Source: Thiohalocapsa sp. ML1
GTDB lineage: Bacteria > Pseudomonadota > Gammaproteobacteria > Chromatiales > Chromatiaceae
Reading direction: 5' to 3'
Assembly (NCBI RefSeq): GCF_001469165.1
Contig: NZ_JABX01000008.1
Coordinates: 62,001-126,000 of the forward strand
Length of the DNA stretch: 64,000 nucleotides
The notes beneath the pieces were generated by a model. It was not told the origin of the DNA. It saw only the letters and a program-made list of their open reading frames with translations, and searched no databases. Below are positions 23,148-32,701 of this stretch, in pieces; the first letter of the stretch is position 1, and each line of letters begins with the position of its first letter. Made by a program: the position numbers and the translations under genes.

Positions 23148-25891
23148 CAGGCGTTCTCCTTGTCCAGCTCCAGGCCGTAGGTGAGGCCGTCCGGGAGCTT
23201 CTGGATCAGCTCCTTGAGCTGGGCGCCGGTGAGCTTGTCCACCTTGATGGCGAGGACGCGCACCTGCGCGCCGGGGCCGATGCCCCAGCGCTCCAGCTTG
23301 TCGAGCAGGTTGAGCCTGGAGGTCGGGTCGGTGTGGTACTTGCTGTAGCTGGGGCCGTCGCCGCCGCCGAAGATCTCGCCCAGGTTGGTCTCGTCCACGC
23401 CCGTGGTCTTGGTGCCGCCCGGGTCGGTGTAGCCGTCGGTGCCGGGTGCGCCGCCGCCGGCAGCGGGCTCGCCGCCGGGCTGGGTCGGGCCCGCGGTGCC
23501 CGGCTGCGGCTTGGGATCGGTGCCGCCGGGCGTGCCGCCGCCCGTTGCCGGGACGTGCTGCGGCAGCAGCACATGGGTCTCGTCCAGATGCTTGCCGGTG
23601 CCGAGCCGGCCGCGCATGCGCCGGAAGGCGACCTCCTCGGTCTCGTCGTCCCCGGCTTGCAGGTACTCGATGCCGCGCAGGTTGATGGCGATGACCCCCT
23701 TGGCGCAGAGGCGCGTCAGGCGCTCCTTGACGAGGGTCTCGCCGAGCCAGGGGATGCAGTCCTGGCCGCCGGGGCGCGGTTCCTTAAGCTCCCGGAGCAG
23801 CTTGCCGACGGGGTTGTTGGCTACCGCCGCGGTGGCGACGTAGTCCTCGAAGTCCTCGGGGATGAACAGGTCTTCGCGGATGGCGCGGTCGATGGCCTCC
23901 GGTATCTTGGCGCCCTCGGCCTTGTGCCGCTCGACGTGGAAACGGGAGTTGGCGGGCTGCTGGAAGTTGAAGTTGGCGATGACGGCGAAGCGGTCGAAGC
24001 GCGCCTTGAGGACGTCGCGCAGCTCCTTCTGGTACTTGGTCTGGAGCCGGCCGTATTCGGGGTTCTGCCGCTTCCAGTCCTCGGCGAGGTAGACGCAGCG
24101 GGCGAGCACCAGGAGATCGCGGTCCTGGAACAGGGGCGTTGCGCCGTCCCGCGGCAGCAGGAAGCGCACCACGTTGCGGTTGGACTGCAGATGATCCCGC
24201 AGCCACGGACCGAGCAGCGCCTCCGGCTGCGGCGGCGCATCCGGCAGCACCAGGATGGGGATGCGGCTGCCCCATTGCGGGGGGTTGTCGCCGTTCTCCA
24301 GCTCTGTCCAGGGGTCCTGCTTCCAGCCCGCCGGCAGCACGACGACGCGATAGGGCAGGTCCACGTCGGCGCTGCCCTCCAGCACGTAGCGGGTCTCCTT
24401 GGCCAGGTGCCGGGCGTCGTCGCCCTGCTGAAAGAGCTTGTCGTTGCGGGCGCTGGCGATGAGCTTGGCGCGGGGGTTTTCTTCCTCGCGGAAGATGTAG
24501 CGGTTGCCGTCCTCGTGGATGTTGAAGCTGTTCTCGACGATGCTGCCCAGCTCCACGAGAAAGGCGTTGTCGTCCACCGGCTTGTCACGGGTGACGTCGG
24601 CCTGGAGTGTGACCCTGTCGGCGCCGGCCTGGTTGACCTCGGCGAGCGAGCGCAGCCAGAGCGCGCTGATGAGCTGCTCGTGGTGCGGCAGTTCCGCGCC
24701 GGCGTTGGCGACGGCGTCCTGCACGGCTTCGAGGTTGCGCAGCGCTTTCTCGCGCAGCTTGGCGTGGTGCTGGTTGGCGACGGAGTCCAATAAGGCGGTA
24801 ATGCCGCTCGCGTCGTCGTCCAGGCGGAAGTCCGCGGCCGTGAGGATCGGCTGCCTGGCGCCGTGACGCTTGTACAGCTCAGCCAGGATGCGGATCAGGT
24901 CGCGCGTGCCCTGCGCGCTGGTGGCAATCAGCACCTGGTCTTCGAGCAGGTCCATCAGGTGCGGCGCGAAGGGCCAGGCCTCCACGAACTCCGTGCGCTG
25001 CCTCGCCTGGTCCGCCGGGGCGATATCCTTGAGCCGGGCGTACTCCTGGATGTGCGCGTCAATCAAGGTCTCGACGGTCGCAGACGGCACCTGGAGCCGA
25101 TTCTCGAACAGCCGATGCAGCAGGAGGCGGAGCCGGTCGCGCTTGGCCGACGGCCCCGCGAAGTCGACGATGACGGGGTTGACGCGCTGGATCTGCTGGA
25201 AGGCGTCGGTGTGCCCGTTGCGCACGGAGACCACCAGCAGCAGCAAGTCCGGATGGCGGGCGGCGATCTCGGACAGGATCTGGATGAAGTTGAAGGCCCA
25301 GGCCTGCCGGCGCTCCTGCCGGGTGTCGGCCAGGCCGTCGTACCAGGTCTGGAACTCGTCCAGGATGAGCGCGGTGGGGGTGTGCTGGAACAGATCCAGC
25401 AGGATCTCGTCGCTCGGCACGTCGGTCTTCTTGGCGCCGAGCCCTTCCCATTTGCCGCGGCAGTAGCCGCCGTGCGGGTGGTTGTCGAAAAGCAGGTCCC
25501 ACAGGTACTTGTAGCGCTGGCGGTGCAGGCTGTCGCTGATGACGTGCATGCCGCCGCGAAGGGGGATTTGGCTGATCTTCACGTCGCCCAGGGTGTGCGA
25601 CCACTGGTTCAGCCAGTGCTGCGTCGCTGCCTGATCCGTCAGGGCATGGTAAAGGGCCGCCATCAGGTGCGACTTGCCCTGCCCCCGCTCGCCCTTGAGC
25701 GTGATCGGGCGACCCTGGCCTGGACCCGCCGCCTCAATGGTCTTCAGCACGTCGTTGGACGGGTAGGTGATGCGCAGAAAATCCGCCGCAGAGACCTGCG
25801 TGGCGCCGGTGTTGTTGTCGTCGGTGAGCTCGATGGCCGTGCCTTTGAGGCGACGGCCCTTGAACTCTGCGCGTAACTCAAGACCCAGCAT
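23147..25891 (-). CDS. DUF499-like P-loop ATPase of the BREX-like cluster
   Basis: The 914-aa protein is an AAA+-like ATPase. Walker A is GERGQGKSH at 67-75 and Walker B is ALILDEFQ at 174-181. The middle is helical. A Gly/Pro/Thr-rich linker (about residues 780-835) leads to a small C-terminal domain. The pattern matches DUF499/COG1483 ATPases, which play the role of BrxC/PglY in phage-defence clusters. It is the first gene of the cluster, with GGGAGA before the ATG, and overlaps pglZ. It probably forms the ATP-driven scaffold of the complex. Confidence 0.82.
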   Translation of the reverse strand: MLGLELRAEFKGRRLKGTAIELTDDNNTGATQVSAADFLRITYPSNDVLKTIEAAGPGQGRPITLKGERGQGKSHLMAALYHALTDQAATQHWLNQWSHTLGDVKISQIPLRGGMHVISDSLHRQRYKYLWDLLFDNHPHGGYCRGKWEGLGAKKTDVPSDEILLDLFQHTPTALILDEFQTWYDGLADTRQERRQAWAFNFIQILSEIAARHPDLLLLVVSVRNGHTDAFQQIQRVNPVIVDFAGPSAKRDRLRLLLHRLFENRLQVPSATVETLIDAHIQEYARLKDIAPADQARQRTEFVEAWPFAPHLMDLLEDQVLIATSAQGTRDLIRILAELYKRHGARQPILTAADFRLDDDASGITALLDSVANQHHAKLREKALRNLEAVQDAVANAGAELPHHEQLISALWLRSLAEVNQAGADRVTLQADVTRDKPVDDNAFLVELGSIVENSFNIHEDGNRYIFREEENPRAKLIASARNDKLFQQGDDARHLAKETRYVLEGSADVDLPYRVVVLPAGWKQDPWTELENGDNPPQWGSRIPILVLPDAPPQPEALLGPWLRDHLQSNRNVVRFLLPRDGATPLFQDRDLLVLARCVYLAEDWKRQNPEYGRLQTKYQKELRDVLKARFDRFAVIANFNFQQPANSRFHVERHKAEGAKIPEAIDRAIREDLFIPEDFEDYVATAAVANNPVGKLLRELKEPRPGGQDCIPWLGETLVKERLTRLCAKGVIAINLRGIEYLQAGDDETEEVAFRRMRGRLGTGKHLDETHVLLPQHVPATGGGTPGGTDPKPQPGTAGPTQPGGEPAAGGGAPGTDGYTDPGGTKTTGVDETNLGEIFGGGDGPSYSKYHTDPTSRLNLLDKLERWGIGPGAQVRVLAIKVDKLTGAQLKELIQKLPDGLTYGLELDKENA

Positions 25892-26428
25892 CAGCGTCTC
25901 CCGCCTCGGTTTTCGAGCAACCTGTCATGCCGCAGGGTAAGCCGCGAGGAGCGGAGCGCCGCCTCGGGGTGGGGAGGCGAGCCCGGCCACCAGGCGCCGG
26001 CCGGCAACGCAAGCGTGCTAGGTATAACCCTGAGCTTTGCCTACGGGTCGGACACGATAGCCAAGGCGACGCCCGGCGTCTATCCCCAAGACTGCTGCTC
26101 GGCGCCGCCGGGGCAACGGTGGTGTGGCGCCGCAGATGCACTCGCCGCAAGTGGCATCGGCGGCTGCTCCGCCGCAGCGCCCAGCGGCAGGGCCGCGATG
26201 GGCCGAGGTGGAACCTTGGGGACGCGGCGGCCGGCAGTGCGGCTCACAACTGCCCAGGGAGACTCTCACCCGCTACACGGGCTTGCCAGGTCGCACCGTC
26301 CCGGGTTTCCCCTTACTTGCTAGAGCCTAGCGCGGAGACGCCCGCGATCGTCGGTGGCCTCGGCGAGTCGCGCGCAAGCCGAGCCGGCGCGCTCGTCCCA
26401 TGCCGTGTCGCTGCGACTGCGCCCCGCG
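25892..26428. other. 537-base region upstream of the defence cluster
   Basis: No protein-like frame is visible on either strand. The leader of the defence operon should lie here. GGTTATACCT near 26,030 on the minus strand resembles a -10 element, but no convincing -35 partner is seen. The GGTTTCCCCTTACTTGC stretch near 26,308 has no recognised function. Confidence 0.35.
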
Positions 26429-26971
26429 TCAATCCCCCGGCGCGGCGCCCGGCTGCACGGTGTCGAAGCGAAAAGGCGCGGCGAGGATGCCGTCCGGCAG
26501 GTGCAGCAGCACGCGCGCCTCCCAGGTCATGCGGGCGCGCACGCAGACGGGCAGCATGCCGGTGCCGGTCCAGCGGCCGGGCTCGGCGGGGACGGACAGG
26601 AGCGGGACGCGGTTGAAGCCCATGTCCATGTCGACGCCGGCGAGGTCGAGCTCGACGCGCGCGGGCGCGGGCAGCCCGGCGAGGCGCACGTCGATGGCGA
26701 GCGGCTGTACCGTCGGGATGCCGCGCGGGCGGATGTCGAGCGTCACCGTGCCGCCGTCGGCGAAGCGCACGCTGCAGTCGGCGCGCGTGAGGTCGCAGGC
26801 CGAGTCCAGCGGCGCGCGCTCGGCGATCTGCGGGAACAGCAGCGGCCAGGCCTTGTAGACGGCGACGCCGATGCTGGCGGCGACGAGCAGCGCCACCGCG
26901 ACCCAGAGCAGCGCGACACGCGGGTCGGCGCGGCGGCCCCGGGGCGCATCGGGTCTTGGCGGAGCGGGCAT
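26429..26971 (-). CDS. Membrane-anchored periplasmic protein of unknown function
   Basis: The 180-aa protein has a Pro/Arg-rich N-terminus, one membrane segment (about residues 20-42), and a beta-rich domain presumably in the periplasm. The domain contains DMDMGFNRVPL around residue 117, and two cysteines (C59, C66) lie early in the domain with a third (C143) near the end. I do not recognise the family. It lies 21 bases downstream of the sigma-54 activator in the same direction, so it may belong to that operon. Confidence 0.65.
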   Translation of the reverse strand: MPAPPRPDAPRGRRADPRVALLWVAVALLVAASIGVAVYKAWPLLFPQIAERAPLDSACDLTRADCSVRFADGGTVTLDIRPRGIPTVQPLAIDVRLAGLPAPARVELDLAGVDMDMGFNRVPLLSVPAEPGRWTGTGMLPVCVRARMTWEARVLLHLPDGILAAPFRFDTVQPGAAPGD

Positions 26972-26992
26972 GGCGGGGGCGGATCGCGTCGG

Positions 26993-28399
26993 TCAGCGCC
27001 CGGCGCTGTCCCAGGTCTGGCGCTTGCGGTAGATCGTGGAGGGGCTGACACCCAGCGCGGCGGCGGCCTGCGGGATGTTGTCGTCGTAGTAGGCGATGGC
27101 CTGCTCGATGGCCTCGCGCTCGATGTCTTTGAGCGCTCGGATCGGCGACACGCCTGCCGGCGCGGGCGCCGCTGTGCGGGCCGCCGGCCGCGCCATGCCG
27201 AGGGCGGGTGCGCCCGGGGTCATCAGGTCCAGCGGCGGCGGCAGCATGTCCCGCGTCACCACCTCGGCGTCGTAGAGCACGACGACGTTCTGGATCACGT
27301 TCTGGAGCTGGCGCACGTTGCCTGGCCAGGCGTAAGCCAGAAAGACGGCCTGCACGTCGGCATCGAAGGCCATGAACTGCTTGCCCTCCTCCTTCGCGTA
27401 GCGGGCGAGGAAGGCGTTGGCCAGCTCCAGGATGTCCCCTTCCCGATCGCGCAGCGGCGGCAACTGGATCGGGATCACGTGCAGGCGGTAGAACAGGTCC
27501 TCGCGAAAACGCCCGGCGGCCACCTCGGCGAGCGGATCGCGGTTGGTGGCGCAGACGAAGCGCACGTCCACCCGCTCGATGGTCGAGCCGCCCACGGGCT
27601 GAAAACTGCCGGTCCGGATGAACCGCAGCAGCTTCGTCTGCAGGTCCAGGTCCATCTCCGCGATCTCGTCCAAGAACAGCGTGCCGCCGTCGGCCTGCTT
27701 GGCGGCGCCCACGCGGTCGCGCACGGCGCCGGTAAAGGCGCCCTTGATGTGGCCGAAGATCTCGCTCTCCATCAGGTCGCGCGGGATCGCGGCGCAGTTG
27801 ATGGCGATGCAGGGCCGCTCGCGCCGATCGCTGCGGTGGTGGATGGCCTCGGCGCAGACCTCCTTGCCGCTGCCGCTCTCGCCGGTGATGAACACCGTTG
27901 CCTTGCTCGGTGCGGCGCTGTCGATGATGCGATACACCGCCTGCATCGGCAGCGAGCTGCCGACGAAGCCGTGGTAGCCCTCGCGGCGGAAATCGTCGGT
28001 GAGCCGATCGACGAAGTCGCGCATGCGCACCTTCTCGACGGCGTTGCGCAGGGTGACGATGAGCCGCTTTTGCGCCACCGGCTTCTCGACAAAGTCGAAG
28101 GCGCCGTAGCGCATCGCATCCACGGCCTTGTCCACGGAACCGTGGCCGGTGATGATGACGACGGCCACGGGCACCCCGCGCTCATGGATGTGCTTGAGGA
28201 TGTCCATGCCGTCCATGTCCGGCAATTGCAGATCGAGCAGCATCGCGTCCGGCGGGTCGCGCTCAATGCGCGCCATGGCGCCCGCACCGTCGGGCACGTG
28301 GCTCACCGCATAGGGCTCATCGCGCAAATAAGCACGGTACACGCTGCCCAGGCTCATGCTGTCCTCGACGATCAGCACGCTGGCGGATTCGCTTGCCAT
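26993..28399 (-). CDS. Sigma-54-dependent response regulator (NtrC/LuxO-like)
   Basis: The 468-aa regulator has a receiver domain (residues 8-120, phosphoacceptor D56 in LLDLQLPD), a sigma-54-interacting AAA+ domain and a C-terminal Fis-type HTH. The AAA+ domain has Walker A GESGSGKE, an intact GAFTGA loop and Walker B GGTLFLDEI. The HTH reads AAAALGVSPSTIYRKRQTW. The intact GAFTGA means it should activate sigma-54 promoters. The order and the HTH resemble Vibrio LuxO. The ATG at 28,399 is chosen since the receiver starts there, although the frame is open for 111 codons more. It follows its likely cognate kinase by 34 bases. Confidence 0.9.
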   Translation of the reverse strand: MASESASVLIVEDSMSLGSVYRAYLRDEPYAVSHVPDGAGAMARIERDPPDAMLLDLQLPDMDGMDILKHIHERGVPVAVVIITGHGSVDKAVDAMRYGAFDFVEKPVAQKRLIVTLRNAVEKVRMRDFVDRLTDDFRREGYHGFVGSSLPMQAVYRIIDSAAPSKATVFITGESGSGKEVCAEAIHHRSDRRERPCIAINCAAIPRDLMESEIFGHIKGAFTGAVRDRVGAAKQADGGTLFLDEIAEMDLDLQTKLLRFIRTGSFQPVGGSTIERVDVRFVCATNRDPLAEVAAGRFREDLFYRLHVIPIQLPPLRDREGDILELANAFLARYAKEEGKQFMAFDADVQAVFLAYAWPGNVRQLQNVIQNVVVLYDAEVVTRDMLPPPLDLMTPGAPALGMARPAARTAAPAPAGVSPIRALKDIEREAIEQAIAYYDDNIPQAAAALGVSPSTIYRKRQTWDSAGR

Positions 28400-28433
28400 A
28401 GAGCTCTGCTTCCTTCGGATCAACGTTTCGATA

Positions 28434-30905
28434 TCATAGCGCCGAGCGTGGAGCCGGGGCGTCGGCCACATCCGCTCCGGGCGCGGACGGCCCCGGAAAG
28501 CGCTGCTGCAGGCGCGACAGCGTCCGCTCCGCGCAGCGCCGCAGGCGGAAGGTATGGGCACGCACCGCCGCCACATCCCCAAAACGGCCGGCCTGCTCAA
28601 TGGCGTGTGCCAGGTCGCGCAGGGCCGCGGCGCCAAAGGTCGCCGCACTGCCCTTGAGCGCATGCCCCTGGGCGCGCGCAAGGTCGGCGTCACCGGCCAA
28701 AGCCGCCTGCTCGATGGCGGCGACGCGCACATCGACCTCCACGACGAAGGTCGCGACGATCTCAGGCATTAGGTCCGTCGGCAGGTCCGCGGTGAGGGCG
28801 CCGATGACGCGCTCATCGAGCTCCGGGGCCGACGCGTCGTCTTGCAGCAGGGCGTGCTCCCCCAGGGGCGCGGGTGCCGCGGCTGCCGGCGACGCCGACG
28901 GCGGCGCGCCGGCAACCGCGCCGCCCGCCCCGGCCTCGCTGCCGATCCAGCGGAGCAGGGCCGCGTACAACGCCCGCCGCTCCATGGGCTTGCTCAAATA
29001 GTCGTCCATACCCGCCTCCAGGCAGCGGCGGCGGTCCTCGTCGAAGGCATTGGCAGTCATCGCGACGATGGGCACCCGACCGCGCTTGCCGGGCAAGGCG
29101 CGGATGCAGCCGGTGGCCTCAATGCCGTCCATGTCCGGCATCGCCATATCCATCAGCACCAGCGAGTAGTTGCCGCGGTTCACGGCGGCAACGGCCTGCA
29201 AGCCATTCTCCACCACGTCCACGCGGAAGCCGGCCTTGCCGAGGATGGTGGTCGCGACGAGTTGATTCGCGCGGCTGTCCTCGGCCAATAGCACCGGCAG
29301 CGCCGTGTCCGCTACGCGCGCGACGCGCTCGGCGAGGTCGTCCACGGGCGGCGCGGCGTCCGTCGGGGGCGCGCCGGACACTGCGTCGCACAGCGCCTGG
29401 AGCAGCGCCGAGGGCGTCACCGGCAGCCGCAACCGCGCCGCCGGACGGTCGGCCGGCGGCACATCGGCGCAGCGGCCGCCGACACGATACAGCCGGATGT
29501 CGCGTGGCAAGCCCCGCGGGGCCGCCGCGGTGCGACGGCGCAGCCGCAGCTCACCGCAGCAGCCGACCGGCCTGTCCGTGCGCGGCGGGGTCACAATGCT
29601 GACCGCCAGGCCGAAGGCCCCGAGCTGCGCGGCCAGGTCGTCGGCGAGCAGCGCACTCTCGGCCCACAGCGACACCTGCCAATCGGCCAGCACGGCGGCC
29701 CGGGCGGCACGCGCGCCGTCCGGCACGCCGTCCGGCAGCGGCAGCGCGAGCGTGAAGCAACTGCCCTCGCCCGGCGCGCTGACCAGGGTGACATCGCCGC
29801 CGAGGAGCCGCGCCAAGCGACGGCTGATGGCGAGCCCAAGCCCGCTGCCGCCCTGCGGGCGCCCGCCCGGGCCATGTGCCTGCTTGAACTCTGAGAACAA
29901 CTCCGCCTGCTCCGCGGCCGCGATACCGACACCGGTGTCGCGCACCGCAAAGCAGAGTGCGCCGGCGGCGCGGTCACGCTCGATGCGGATCCGCACGGCG
30001 CCTTCATCGGTAAAGCGGATGGCGTTGCCGAGCAGGTTCAGCAGGATCTGGCGCACCAGCCCCGGGTCGGTGTCAATACGCTCCGGCACGCCCGGGTCGC
30101 AGAGCACCGTGAGCTCGAGGCCTTGCGCGCGGGCGCGGGCAGCGAGCAAGTCCACGGCGCTCTGCACGATCGTCTCGGGATCGATCGAGCGTGGGGCCGG
30201 CGCGACGCGGCAGCCCTCAATCTTCGAGAAGTCCAACACGCTGTTGACGATGGACAGGAGCGCCCGGGCGGACTCGCCGGCGGTGACGGCATAGTTGCGC
30301 TGCTCCTCATCGAGGTCGGTTTCGAGCAGCAGCTCGTTCATATTCAGGATGGCGTTCAGCGGCGTACGGATCTCGTGGCTCATGGCGGCAAGGAAGCGGC
30401 CCTTCGCCTCGTTGGCGAGGTTGGCGCGCTGGACGCGCTCCTCCAGCAGCGCCTGCTCCCGGCACCGCTCGGTCAGGTCGCGTATGACAAGGGTCCGAAC
30501 ACGCCCCTGCGGCGCACACGAAGTGATTACCGTGACCTCAATGGGCAAGCACCGTCCGCCGGCAGTCACCAACTCCAGCTCACGACGCTGCGGTGTGGCA
30601 GGGTCCTCGGGCGGGTCGAGCAGGAGCGCCCGCGCCTCGGCGGAAAGCCGCTCCAGACTCAGGCAGCGCCCGAGCGGCTGGCCGCAGAGCACTGCGGCCG
30701 GGGTATCGAGCAGGTGCTCGGCGGAGGGGTTCAGGTCGAGCACGAGACCCGCGGCATCCAGGGTGACAATGCCGTCCAGGGCCGCGGTCAGCCACGACCC
30801 GGGGCGCTCGCCCGGCAGCGTTGCGGCGGGCGGCGCAAGGCGTTTCAGCCCTCGATGCAGGCGCACGCCACAGCGCCGGCAGGCCGCTCCAATCAGCGCC
30901 AGCAT
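28434..30905 (-). CDS. Hybrid sensor histidine kinase with PAS, receiver and Hpt domains
   Basis: The 823-aa protein has a PAS-like domain (about 36-145), a HisKA domain with H177 in SHEIRTPLNA, a HATPase domain (GNAIRFTD, DTGVGIA), a degenerate middle region, a receiver (VLLAEDSRAN, then LVLMDMAMPD, about 540-660) and an Hpt domain with GHALKGSAATFG near the C-terminus. It can therefore carry a full His-Asp-His relay and pass phosphate to the downstream sigma-54 regulator. The start leaves only a short hydrophobic N-terminus, so it is probably cytoplasmic or weakly membrane-attached. An LuxQ/LuxU/LuxO-like circuit with the Hpt fused is a reasonable reading. Confidence 0.88.
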   Translation of the reverse strand: MLALIGAACRRCGVRLHRGLKRLAPPAATLPGERPGSWLTAALDGIVTLDAAGLVLDLNPSAEHLLDTPAAVLCGQPLGRCLSLERLSAEARALLLDPPEDPATPQRRELELVTAGGRCLPIEVTVITSCAPQGRVRTLVIRDLTERCREQALLEERVQRANLANEAKGRFLAAMSHEIRTPLNAILNMNELLLETDLDEEQRNYAVTAGESARALLSIVNSVLDFSKIEGCRVAPAPRSIDPETIVQSAVDLLAARARAQGLELTVLCDPGVPERIDTDPGLVRQILLNLLGNAIRFTDEGAVRIRIERDRAAGALCFAVRDTGVGIAAAEQAELFSEFKQAHGPGGRPQGGSGLGLAISRRLARLLGGDVTLVSAPGEGSCFTLALPLPDGVPDGARAARAAVLADWQVSLWAESALLADDLAAQLGAFGLAVSIVTPPRTDRPVGCCGELRLRRRTAAAPRGLPRDIRLYRVGGRCADVPPADRPAARLRLPVTPSALLQALCDAVSGAPPTDAAPPVDDLAERVARVADTALPVLLAEDSRANQLVATTILGKAGFRVDVVENGLQAVAAVNRGNYSLVLMDMAMPDMDGIEATGCIRALPGKRGRVPIVAMTANAFDEDRRRCLEAGMDDYLSKPMERRALYAALLRWIGSEAGAGGAVAGAPPSASPAAAAPAPLGEHALLQDDASAPELDERVIGALTADLPTDLMPEIVATFVVEVDVRVAAIEQAALAGDADLARAQGHALKGSAATFGAAALRDLAHAIEQAGRFGDVAAVRAHTFRLRRCAERTLSRLQQRFPGPSAPGADVADAPAPRSAL

Positions 30906-31089
30906 GGCGCACCACAGCCATGACCAGAGGCGGGCCGGGGCCCTGCCCTCGACAGCGGTCGCGGCACGAGCGTGGCCTTGGGGAGATCTGGCATGGCCGG
31001 CAGTATGAGGCCAGACGCGGCTGTTTCACCCACGACCGAATGAGAAACCGCCCAAAAACAATCGAGATGGAGCCATCTCGCGGCAGGTC

Positions 31090-32223
31090 TCAGCGCCGCC
31101 CGGCCACCGCCCCGAGCGTGCCCGCGTCGAACACCGCCAGCAGTTGGCTCGCCGCTGCCGCCCGTGCATCCCAGCCCTGACCCGCGACCCGATGCCGGCG
31201 CAGCAGTTGGCGTTCCCGGGGCTCGTGCGCGACGGCCTCCAGCGCGGCGGCCGCGGTCTCGGCGTCGTCGCCACGCAGCGTCAGGTCAGCGAAGTTGCCC
31301 AGGTTCGCCCCTCCGGCCACCACCACCGGCAAGCCGGCCGCGAGCGCCTCCAGGAAGGTCAGCGCCGGCGCCTTCGGTATCTGTGCACGCGGGTGCCGGA
31401 GCAACAGCGAGGCCTGCCAAAACTGCAGATAGCGCGGCAATTGATCGTGCGGGCGGCGGCCGGCGATGTGCACATTGGGCAGATCGCACAGGCCGGATAG
31501 CTCGCAGCTCATGGGACCAAGTAGCATGAAGCGCCAGCGCGGCAGCCGCGCCGCGATGGCGGCGAACAGGGCGGCGTCGAAGTCGGCGCCGAAGCCGCCA
31601 TGGCAGCCCGCCACGGGCCCATGGTGCGGGAGATCGCGGGCTGGCTGCGTCGGCGTCGAGAACAGCTCCAGGTCAACGCCCGGGGGCAGCAGGTGAGTCC
31701 GCTCCGAGGCCAACGATTGCGCGAGCTCCCGGCACGGCGCCAGGATCAGATCGGCGCGGTTAAGGATGCGCGCCTCTTGCTGTGCCCATTCCCGCGCGAG
31801 TCCCGGATCGCCCGGCGGCGGCTCCCGACTCACCTGATAGACCACCGGCGCATGCTCGAATCCGTCCAGCAGCGGCGCCGCCCACGGCGATGCGAGCCAC
31901 AAGATGGGCTGGCGCAAACCCTGTTTGTGCGCGGCGCGCTCGAGCCGCCGCGCCATCAGCCGCGGGCTCACCAGGCGGGCGAGCGGATGCGCGCCAACGC
32001 CCAGGTCTTCCGCTCGCAGCACCGGGAACGGTGCGTCCACCGGCCGCGGGCCTCGCTCCGGCAGTGCCGGCGCGCAGGCTGGCCCGTCGCCGCGTTCGCG
32101 GCGCAAGGCATTGGCATCCAGCCAGAGCACTCGGCGGTCCAGCAATAGCCGAGACATGAGCTGGTAGGTGTCACCCGGGGCCCAGGGCCGACGGTCGGCA
32201 ACGACGATCAGATCGGAAACCAT
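31090..32223 (-). CDS. Glycosyltransferase, GT-B fold (family 4-like)
   Basis: The 377-aa protein has an N-terminal acceptor domain and a C-terminal nucleotide-sugar domain, with HLLPPGVDLELF in the middle, AGRRPHDQLPRYLQ and then KAPALTFLEALAAGLPVVVA. These are the usual landmarks of GT4 transferases. The sugar and acceptor cannot be read, but a role in exopolysaccharide or surface glycan assembly is likely. The ATG at 32,223 fits the Rossmann start better than the open frame upstream. It is divergent from ubiD. Confidence 0.82.
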   Translation of the reverse strand: MVSDLIVVADRRPWAPGDTYQLMSRLLLDRRVLWLDANALRRERGDGPACAPALPERGPRPVDAPFPVLRAEDLGVGAHPLARLVSPRLMARRLERAAHKQGLRQPILWLASPWAAPLLDGFEHAPVVYQVSREPPPGDPGLAREWAQQEARILNRADLILAPCRELAQSLASERTHLLPPGVDLELFSTPTQPARDLPHHGPVAGCHGGFGADFDAALFAAIAARLPRWRFMLLGPMSCELSGLCDLPNVHIAGRRPHDQLPRYLQFWQASLLLRHPRAQIPKAPALTFLEALAAGLPVVVAGGANLGNFADLTLRGDDAETAAAALEAVAHEPRERQLLRRHRVAGQGWDARAAAASQLLAVFDAGTLGAVAGRR

Positions 32224-32701
32224 AGCGACCTTGACGGTTTGAGCGGCCCAATGAACGCGACTGAACGCGACGCGCATCGGCGCGCGCGACGACTGACTCA
32301 GACACGGCACGAGGCGGGCCGCCGTACACACACACTGACGTACAAACCTTAGCCTCGATTGGTGCTCAAAACTGCACACGAGTTAACGTTTTCAAGCCGA
32401 TGCGCCGGATTTGTACGTGAAATCGCGACTGGCCCACGGAGTCGTTCGCAATTTGCAACGCAATCGGAGAGAACCTGTCGCGCTTTCGCCACCATCCATC
32501 GGCACACGTGCCGGTTAGCGGACCCCCGATGATGCACCGGCCGCCCACGCCCCGTCGTCCGCGCACGCCAGCACCAGGCGGCGCACGCCGTTGCGCTCTC
32601 CGGGGGGCTCGGCAAGGCCACGGCGCCGCACCCGCTCGGCAGAATGCGTGCCGATCGCGCAAAATGCCGGGGTCGCCCGGCAGCAGAGAGAAACACGGTC
32701 A
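32224..32701. other. 478-base divergent intergenic region
   Basis: This region separates the glycosyltransferase (minus) from ubiD (plus) and should contain both promoters. CACACACACTGACGTACAAACC near 32,325 and the AT-richer stretch 32,360-32,420 are the least G+C-rich parts. I see no gene, RNA or strong hairpin. Confidence 0.35.

Noticed and set aside
14894-25891. Assignment of the defence cluster to DISARM
   Set aside because: DISARM requires drmA, drmB and drmC, none of which is present. PglZ and the BrxC-like ATPase point to BREX instead; only the methylase and helicase are shared in type.
25927-26616. Plus-strand frames of 102-229 codons upstream of the defence cluster
   Set aside because: Arg/Gly-rich, mutually overlapping frames without start signals or recognisable domains.
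26354-28657. Plus-strand frame of 767 codons opposite the sigma-54 regulator
   Set aside because: Same shadow pattern; the minus strand has Walker A, GAFTGA and HTH motifs.
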